A stretch of DNA of 35,884 bases from assembly GCF_030813915.1 (NCBI RefSeq), contig NZ_JAUSUJ010000040.1, positions 1 to 35,884 on the forward strand. The letters run 5' to 3'. Origin of the DNA: Rhodoplanes tepidamans (lineage in GTDB: Bacteria > Pseudomonadota > Alphaproteobacteria > Rhizobiales > Xanthobacteraceae). Positions 31,215 through 35,884 of this stretch are shown here, one piece after another; position 1 is the stretch's first letter, and the number at the start of each line of letters is the position of its first letter. Under the pieces are notes generated by a model. It had not been told where the DNA came from and did not search any database. It was given only the letters and a program-made list of their open reading frames with translations. Made by a program: the position numbers and the translations under genes.

Positions 31215-31691
31215 TCACATCGGCCGGATCGTCCAGCCGCGGCCGGAGCAGATCACGTCGTCGTTCTGATTGAAGAACACGTTGTCGTGGATGACGAACA
31301 GACGGTCCTTGCGGATGAACTTGTCGAGCGCCCGGGCGTCCATCCGGATGGTGTCGCCGGGCCGGGCCGGGACGTTGTAGCTCCAGGACTGGCCGGCATT
31401 GACGGTGCCGGGGCTGCGCATCCAGTCGTCCATCGGGGTGCAGGCGAACATCAGCAGGATGTGGATCGAGGGCGGCGCGATCAGCCCGCCGAAGGGCGAG
31501 GCCTTCGCATAGGCCTCGTCCATGTACAGCGGATGCAGGTCGCCGACCGAGCGGCAATAGGCCTGGATCGCCTCCCTGGTCAGCACATAGGGCACGGTCC
31601 TGCGGGGCGCCCCGGGGACGATGTCGTCCCACATCTTTCGCGTCTTCTCGTCCTTCCAGAAATCAACCGCCACGGCGCTCGCGGAACTCAT
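31215..31691 (-). CDS. MaoC-like dehydratase subunit with altered active-site motif
   Basis: 158 residues, start at 31691 with GGGGAG on the minus strand; first gene of the operon. The hot-dog fold is recognisable (YVLTREAIQAYCRSVGDLHPLYMDEAYAKASPFGGLIAPPSIHILLMF), but where the catalytic subunit has DYNPLHWD this one reads DLHPLYMD: Asn becomes His and the catalytic His becomes Tyr. It is therefore probably the structural, CoA-binding partner, corresponding to the 'FAS1-like/MaoC N-terminal' domain of fused two-hot-dog enzymes such as mesaconyl-C4-CoA hydratase. The IclR gene starts 150 bp away on the opposite strand. Confidence 0.82.
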   Translation of the reverse strand: MSSASAVAVDFWKDEKTRKMWDDIVPGAPRRTVPYVLTREAIQAYCRSVGDLHPLYMDEAYAKASPFGGLIAPPSIHILLMFACTPMDDWMRSPGTVNAGQSWSYNVPARPGDTIRMDARALDKFIRKDRLFVIHDNVFFNQNDDVICSGRGWTIRPM

Positions 31692-31770
31692 GCGTCTCCC
31701 CTCGGGCTTCCTCGTATCCGTCACCCGGGGCTTGCGCCGCTGCATGCGATGCGCTAGAAATAACCGCCAG

Positions 31771-31800
31771 GCGAACTTTATTGATCACTTAGCGAACCTT
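31771..31800. promoter_or_regulatory. Direct-repeat operator candidate for the IclR regulator
   Basis: GCGAACtTT (31771-31779) and GCGAACcTT (31792-31800) are spaced 21 bp start to start, two helical turns, with TGATCA between. They lie between the divergent iclR and maoC starts. On the minus strand a TATTTC (-10-like, about 31758-31763) lies just downstream toward the operon. Confidence 0.5.
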
Positions 31801-31841
31801 GCCGTCGCGATCCGCGGCTGTCAAGGCGGGAGTCGGCGCGC

Positions 31842-32606
31842 ATGGCGACGGTCGAGAGCGAAACCTTCGTCCGCGCGCTCGCCCGTGGTCTGCGGATCAT
31901 CGAGGTGCTGGGCCAGGGGGACACGCCGCGCCGGACGGTCGCCGAGATCGCGGAGGCGAGCGATCTGCCGCGCAGCGTCGCCAAGCGCTTCGCCCTGACC
32001 CTGACCGAGCTCGGCTACACGGGCCACGACGGCAAGCGCTTCTGGCTCACGCCGAAGGTGATGACGCTCGGCCTGTCCTATCTCTATGCCCTGCCGTTCT
32101 GGCGGCAGGCCCAGCTCGCGCTGGAGGAGCTGTCGGCCGAGATCGGGCAGAGCTGCGCCATGTCGGTGCTCGACGGGCACGAGATCGTCTACGTGGTCCG
32201 GGTGCCGACCTATCGGATCCTGCGCGCCAGCCCGACCCTCGGCAGCCGGCTGCCGGCGCATGCGGTGTCGATGGGACGGGTTCTGCTGTCGAATCTGCCG
32301 GCGGCGGCGCTCGAGGCGTATCTCGCGTCCGCGCCGCTCCGTCGGCTCACCCACGCCACCGTCACGGACCCCGACACCCTGCGCACCGCCATCGAAGGGG
32401 TGAGGAACACCGGCTCCGCCTGGGTCGATGCCGAGCTCGACGAATCGATCTGCGGTCTCGCCGTGCCGGTGCGCGACGCCGACGGAACCGTCGTGGCCGC
32501 CGTCAATGTCAGCCTGCCGTCCGGGACCTTCACCGAGGCGCGAGCCCGGGCGGAGTTTCTCGCGCCGCTGCGCCAGACCGCGGCCCGCATCCGCGCGGCC
32601 ATGTGA
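31842..32606 (+). CDS. IclR-family transcriptional regulator
   Basis: 254 residues, ATG at 31842. The N-terminal winged helix-turn-helix (FVRALARGLRIIEVLGQG, TVAEIAEASDLPRSVAKRFALTLTELGY) is followed by the IclR effector domain (about 78-250: LALEELSAEIGQSCAMSVLDGHEIVYVVRV, LPAHAVSMGRVLLSNLP, AWVDAELDESICGLAVPVRDADGTVVAAVNVS). The central Ser-Cys segment and 'PaHavsmGrvLL' place it in the PcaR/PobR-like subgroup that responds to aromatic or dicarboxylic acids. It is divergent from the MaoC-MaoC-TctC-CoA-transferase operon and most likely controls it through the direct repeats between them. Confidence 0.9.
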   Translation: MATVESETFVRALARGLRIIEVLGQGDTPRRTVAEIAEASDLPRSVAKRFALTLTELGYTGHDGKRFWLTPKVMTLGLSYLYALPFWRQAQLALEELSAEIGQSCAMSVLDGHEIVYVVRVPTYRILRASPTLGSRLPAHAVSMGRVLLSNLPAAALEAYLASAPLRRLTHATVTDPDTLRTAIEGVRNTGSAWVDAELDESICGLAVPVRDADGTVVAAVNVSLPSGTFTEARARAEFLAPLRQTAARIRAAM

Positions 32607-32621
32607 CGGGGAACCCGGCCA

Positions 32622-32637
32622 CCGCACGAGCGTGCGG
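32622..32637 (+). terminator. Hairpin after the IclR gene
   Basis: CCGCAC-GAGC-GTGCGG, a perfect 6-bp stem starting 16 bp past the iclR stop, followed by CTTGCT rather than a T-run. Possible weak terminator. Confidence 0.4.
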
Positions 32638-32778
32638 CTTGCTGAAAATCACGGATTCTCTCGGATTCATGGTGAGGAGCGCTCCCCGGAAACGCGTCTC
32701 GACCATCCCGGGCGGCACTGGCCGCCGGCCGCACGGCGCACCGAGGTTCGCCGCGCCGCGATGCGATCCGCACCGGCC

Positions 32779-32806
32779 GGAATAAAAGCGCCCGCCGCTT
32801 GTCTAC
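32779..32806 (+). promoter_or_regulatory. ECF-sigma-type promoter candidate
   Basis: GGAATAAA (32779-32786) followed 14 bp later by GTCTAC (32801-32806) has the form of an extracytoplasmic-function sigma promoter (GGAAT-type -35, GTC-type -10). It is 55 bp ahead of the small secreted protein gene at 32861. No sigma/anti-sigma pair is in the window. Confidence 0.4.
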
Positions 32807-32860
32807 CTGATCGAGATCGCTTCGACCCGAAGCGATCCACCCCCGACAGGAGACGGAACC

Positions 32861-33127
32861 ATGAACAACCTCATCGGACGCACGCTGGTCGCCGCCGTGG
32901 CGCTCGCAGCCATCGCCTCCCCGGCGCTGGCCCGGACCTTCGAACGCGATGTCCCCACCGCCGACATCGTGCCGGCGCGGTACGGCCATTCCCAGTCGCC
33001 GCATCAGGGCATGGCGATGGTGCAGACCCCGTCGGACGCGGTCTTCTACAACGGCCGGATCGTCGGCCGTGACCCCGATCCGAGCGTGCGGCAGCAGCTC
33101 CTGAAAGACGCCCCCGACCTGGGCTGA
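32861..33127 (+). CDS. Small secreted protein, unrecognised
   Basis: 88 residues, ATG at 32861 behind AGGAGACGG. The signal peptide (MNNLIGRTLVAAVALAAIASPALA) is clean. The mature 64 residues are polar, without cysteine: RTFERDVPTADIVPARYGHSQSPHQGMAMVQ and a C-terminal SDAVFYNGRIVGRDPDPSVRQQLLKD. The end resembles short periplasmic proteins seen in Hyphomicrobiales near stress genes, but I cannot name a family. An ECF-like promoter and a good Shine-Dalgarno support expression. A GC hairpin (33133-33159) follows the stop. Confidence 0.65.
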   Translation: MNNLIGRTLVAAVALAAIASPALARTFERDVPTADIVPARYGHSQSPHQGMAMVQTPSDAVFYNGRIVGRDPDPSVRQQLLKDAPDLG

Positions 33128-33132
33128 TCGCG

Positions 33133-33159
33133 CCCCGCCGCGGGAACGCGAAGGCGGGG
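33133..33159 (+). terminator. GC hairpin after the small secreted protein gene
   Basis: CCCCGCC/GGCGGGG with a 13-nt loop, 6 bp past the stop; no T-run. Weak terminator candidate. Confidence 0.35.
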
Positions 33160-33187
33160 AACCGAGGGCGACGTGACGTGTGGCCCA

Positions 33188-33211
33188 GGATTCCCGCTTT
33201 CGCGGGGATGA
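33188..33211. repeat. 'LIPAKAG'-type palindromic intergenic repeat
   Basis: GGATTCCCGCTTTCGCGGGG with the imperfect dyad ATTCCCGC (33190-33197)/GCGGGGAT (33202-33209). Its minus-strand translation reads LIPAKAGI, the trademark of a REP-like intergenic repeat dispersed in many proteobacterial genomes. Confidence 0.65.
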
Positions 33212-33308
33212 GCGGACGTGGGTCGAGATCAGCGGAAACGGCTCTCGCCGTCGTCACGACCCCGGACGTCGACCCCACGAGCCGACTTCGACCCACAAGG
33301 AGCAGACC

Positions 33309-34103
33309 ATGATCACCCCCATCCGCAACACGATCGTCGCGGCGGCCGCGGCCGCCGCTGTCGGCGGCTCCGCGCAGGCCGAGCCCCGCACCCGCATCCC
33401 GGACGATCAGCCGGTCCGAAGCGTCGTGCTGGTTCACGGCGCCTTCGCCGACGGCTCCGGCTGGCGCGGCGTCTACGACGAGCTGACCTCTCGCGGCTAC
33501 CGTGTCACCATCGTGCAGAATCCGCTCACCTCGTTCGACGACGACGTGAAAGCCACGCGGCGAATCCTGGCGCGCCAGGAGGGTCGGAGCATTCTGGTCG
33601 GTCACTCCTACGGCGGCTCCGTCATCACCGAGGCAGGCGTCGATCCGAGCGTGGCGGGCCTCGTCTACGTCTCGGCGCTCGCCCCCGATGTCGGCGAGAG
33701 CACGGGCGACCAGTTCGCCGACATTCCGGCGCCGCCCGAGTTCGTGATCGAGCCCGGCCCCGACGGCTTCGGCTTCGTCAATCGGGAGCGCTTCAAGGCC
33801 GGCTTCGCCGGCGACACGAGCGATGCGGACGCAGCCTTCCTGCGCGACTCGCAGGTGCCGATCGCCATGGCGATCTTCGGCACCCGGCTGACGCAAGCCG
33901 CATGGCGCACGAAGCCCAGCCGGGCTGTCGTCGCGACGCAGGATCGCGCGATCGACCCGCGCCTGCTGCGGCGGCAGGCCGAGCGCATCGGCGCCGAGAT
34001 CACCGAAGTCGAGGCGAGCCACGTGCCGTTCCTGACGCAGCCGCACGCCGTGGCCGACGTGATCGATGCCGCCGCACGCGACGCCTCACGGGCCGCCCGC
34101 TGA
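33309..34103 (+). CDS. Exported alpha/beta hydrolase (EstC/pyrethroid-hydrolase-like)
   Basis: 264 residues, ATG at 33309 behind AAGGAGCAG. A signal peptide of about 24 residues (ending GSAQA) precedes the fold. The oxyanion region is LVHGAFADGSGW, the nucleophile elbow GHSYGGSV, the acid probably Asp in VATQDRAIDP, and the histidine in EASHVPFLTQP. This is the plant-esterase/EstC-like group of small hydrolases, where the chain ends with 'SH-pflsqP'. Substrates are probably esters or lactones. It sits 73 bp upstream of the GMC oxidoreductase gene, with which it could be co-transcribed. Confidence 0.88.
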   Translation: MITPIRNTIVAAAAAAAVGGSAQAEPRTRIPDDQPVRSVVLVHGAFADGSGWRGVYDELTSRGYRVTIVQNPLTSFDDDVKATRRILARQEGRSILVGHSYGGSVITEAGVDPSVAGLVYVSALAPDVGESTGDQFADIPAPPEFVIEPGPDGFGFVNRERFKAGFAGDTSDADAAFLRDSQVPIAMAIFGTRLTQAAWRTKPSRAVVATQDRAIDPRLLRRQAERIGAEITEVEASHVPFLTQPHAVADVIDAAARDASRAAR

Positions 34104-34176
34104 TCCGGCCCCGGCCTTTCCACGGCGGAGCGACCACCCGGGCGAGCTCCGGTTCCTGAACAGGGATTTTGTGATC

Positions 34177-35793
34177 ATGGACGACCTTGCTTCGCCGGAT
34201 CATCCGGACTTCGCCCGACGGGCGCACGAGAACCAGGCGCGGCTGACCTCGGCCCTTCAGCCGAGCTACGACGTCATCGTTTGCGGTGCCGGATCCTCCG
34301 GCTCCGTAGTCGCCCGGCGCCTGGCGGAGAACTCCGACGTTCGGGTCCTGCTGCTCGAGGCGGGCGGCAGCGACGACGCCGACGCGGTCCTGAACCCGGC
34401 CCTGTGGCCCACCAATCTCGGCAGCGACCGCGACTGGGGATTCAAGGCGCAGCCCAACCCTCATCTCGACGGACGCGAAATCCCGATGTCGATGGGCAAG
34501 GGGCTGGGCGGCGGGTCGAGCATCAATGTCATGGTCTGGTCGCGCGGGCATCGAAACGACTGGCAGCTCTTCGCTGAGGAAGCCGGCGATCCGCGATGGG
34601 GCTACGAGAACGTGCTCGGGATCTATCGCCGGATCGAGAGCTGGCAGGGCGCTCCCGATCCGAAGTACCGCGGGACGGGAGGGCCGGTCTGGGTGCAGCC
34701 GGCACCCTCTCCGAGTCCGATCGCGCTGGCCATGCTGGAGGCCGCGCGCGAGCTCGACATCCCGGTGTTCGATCATCCGAACGGACCCATGATGGAGCAG
34801 GTCGGGGGCGCCGCCATCACCGACATGCTGGTGCGCAACGGGCGGCGTCATTCGCTCTACCGGGCCTATGTCCGCCCCTGGCTCGATCGGCCGAACCTGA
34901 CGGTTCTCACGCAGGCGCTCGTGCGCCGGGTCGTGTTTCAGGGTCGTCGCGCGGTCGGCGTCGAGCTCGTGCACAACGGGACGCCGATGGTGATCGGCGC
35001 CCGGACGGGGGTGGTTCTGTCGCTGGGCGCGATCCAGACGCCCAAGGTCCTGATGCATTCGGGCGTCGGCGATCGCCGGGAGCTTGAGACCTTCGGGATC
35101 CCCGTCGTGCAGAACCTCCCCGGCGTCGGGCAGAACCTGCAGGACCATGTGTCGTTCGGCTGCACCTGGGAGCTGTCGGAGCCGCTGGCCCCCCGAAACA
35201 GCGGGAGCGAAGCGACGATGTACTGGAAGAGCCGGCCCGAGCTGGATGCGCCGGACCTGCTGTTCTGCCAGGTCGAGTTTCCGGTGCCGAGCGAACGAAC
35301 GGCGGCGCGCGGCGTGCCGGCGCACGGATGGACGATGTTCGCGGGGCTCGCCCGCCCCGAGAGTCGAGGACGTCTGCGCCTGCAGAGCACCGATCCCGCC
35401 GCTCCCCTGGCGATCGATGCGAGCTTCCTGTCCGACGCCAGAGACGTGACGACGGCGGCCGCATGCGTCGAGCTTTGCCGCGCGCTGGGCAATGCGCAGG
35501 CCTTCCGCCCGTTCGTTCGCGGCGAGGTGATGCCGGGCGACCTGAAAGGCGACGCGCTCGATCGCTACATCCGCGACGCGGCGGTCACGTACTGGCACCA
35601 GAGCTGCACCGCCAAGATGGGTCGAGACGAGATGTCGGTCGTGGACGGGGCGCTCCGCGTCTACGGCGTGGACGCGCTGCGGGTGGCGGACGCCTCGATC
35701 ATGCCGCGGGTCACGACCGGAAATACGCAAGCGCCCTGCGCCGTCATCGGCGAGCGGGCCGCCGAGATGATGCGGGAGGCCCACGGCCTCTAG
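34177..35793 (+). CDS. GMC-family oxidoreductase (choline/alcohol dehydrogenase-like)
   Basis: 538 residues from the ATG at 34177; a GTG six bases upstream is nearer the AGGGA motif and equally possible. The FAD motif is YDVIVCGAGSSGSVVARRL (GxGxxG at 37-42) with the ribose-binding Glu61 (LLLEAGG). Then come the GMC signature region MGKGLGGGSSINVMVWSRGHRNDW, the second signature GAIQTPKVLMHSGVGD, the catalytic His in TYWHQSC, and RVADASIMPRVTTGNTQAPCAVIGERAAEM at the C-terminus. Choline dehydrogenase, polyethylene-glycol dehydrogenase and 5-hydroxymethylfurfural oxidase share this layout. It lacks a signal peptide although the gene before it encodes an exported protein. The stop codon abuts a repeat-like sequence that may be an IS end. 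Confidence 0.9.
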   Translation: MDDLASPDHPDFARRAHENQARLTSALQPSYDVIVCGAGSSGSVVARRLAENSDVRVLLLEAGGSDDADAVLNPALWPTNLGSDRDWGFKAQPNPHLDGREIPMSMGKGLGGGSSINVMVWSRGHRNDWQLFAEEAGDPRWGYENVLGIYRRIESWQGAPDPKYRGTGGPVWVQPAPSPSPIALAMLEAARELDIPVFDHPNGPMMEQVGGAAITDMLVRNGRRHSLYRAYVRPWLDRPNLTVLTQALVRRVVFQGRRAVGVELVHNGTPMVIGARTGVVLSLGAIQTPKVLMHSGVGDRRELETFGIPVVQNLPGVGQNLQDHVSFGCTWELSEPLAPRNSGSEATMYWKSRPELDAPDLLFCQVEFPVPSERTAARGVPAHGWTMFAGLARPESRGRLRLQSTDPAAPLAIDASFLSDARDVTTAAACVELCRALGNAQAFRPFVRGEVMPGDLKGDALDRYIRDAAVTYWHQSCTAKMGRDEMSVVDGALRVYGVDALRVADASIMPRVTTGNTQAPCAVIGERAAEMMREAHGL

Positions 35794-35884
35794 AGCGGTT
35801 CCCGACCTGAGTGAATCGCGAGGGATTCCCAAATCGGCGCGGAGGTGATTCAAGCTGTCTGCCGGAGAGGGAGGCCGGCAGGCA
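35794..35884. mobile_element. Possible left end of an IS630-family element (truncated by window)
   Basis: The sequence beginning GAGCGGTTCCCGACC, with GATTCCCAAATCGG and GAGGTGATTCAAGCT further on, resembles what I recall of non-coding ends of IS630-type elements in alphaproteobacteria, where a transposase start follows shortly. It abuts a TA dinucleotide (35791-35792), the IS630 target. A dyad CTGCCGG/CCGGCAG (35859-35881) is present. The transposase itself is outside the window. Confidence 0.4.

Overview
The window is a GC-rich chromosomal segment (most codons end in G or C) from what looks like an alphaproteobacterium, probably Hyphomicrobiales (Rhizobiales). This rests on the gene repertoire: Bug/TctC solute-binding protein, DUF1328 protein, aromatic meta-cleavage (Lig-type) genes, a NodZ/FUT8-like glycosyltransferase, small Tyr/Pro-rich secreted proteins, and an intergenic repeat of the 'LIPAKAG' type. 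The genus cannot be fixed from sequence reading alone. No rRNA, tRNA, CRISPR array or prophage was seen. About 38 protein genes (one cut by the left edge) and one transporter remnant are supported.

Layout. (1) 1-2245: end of a LigK-type aldolase, translationally coupled to a DUF1932 dehydrogenase, then a LigI-like amidohydrolase with a twin-arginine-type leader; two strong hairpins punctuate this block. (2) 2406-5171: ordinary genes (CvpA, Nudix, small secreted protein, PAP2 phosphatase, DoxX-like). (3) 5301-7567: a ThDP-dependent decarboxylase/synthase followed by a carboxymuconolactone-decarboxylase-fold protein, facing a geranylgeranyl-reductase-like flavoprotein. (4) 8615-12384: DUF1328 protein, putative lipoprotein, an unrecognised gene, VOC enzyme, a hypothetical protein with a Ser/Pro minisatellite, and an HNH protein. 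(5) 12374-18633: membrane diguanylate cyclase, RecD/Dda-like helicase, small secreted protein, hybrid histidine kinase. (6) 18902-21205: two small secreted proteins and an MltB-type lytic transglycosylase, with a textbook terminator between the converging units. (7) 21206-22199: an AT-richer stretch with three copies of a ~46-49 bp repeat around the 3' remnant of an MFS transporter. (8) 22200-25106: GDP-mannose-3,5-epimerase-like enzyme, GT23-like glycosyltransferase and M15 peptidase. (9) 25130-32606: LysR regulator divergent from an aconitase-family hydratase, then a minus-strand operon of two MaoC-type hydratase subunits, a TctC-type binding protein and a CoA-transferase, controlled by a divergent IclR regulator. 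This is the best candidate for an uncharacterised organic-acid catabolic system. (10) 32861-35884: small secreted protein behind an ECF-like promoter, exported alpha/beta hydrolase, GMC oxidoreductase, and at the right edge what may be the end of an IS630-type element.

How it fits together: the window mixes catabolism of oxygenated acids (Lig fragment; aconitase/CoA-transferase/MaoC; GMC), envelope functions (MltB, M15, epimerase plus glycosyltransferase, PAP2) and signalling. All functions are inferred from motifs and family resemblance; none was tested by database search.
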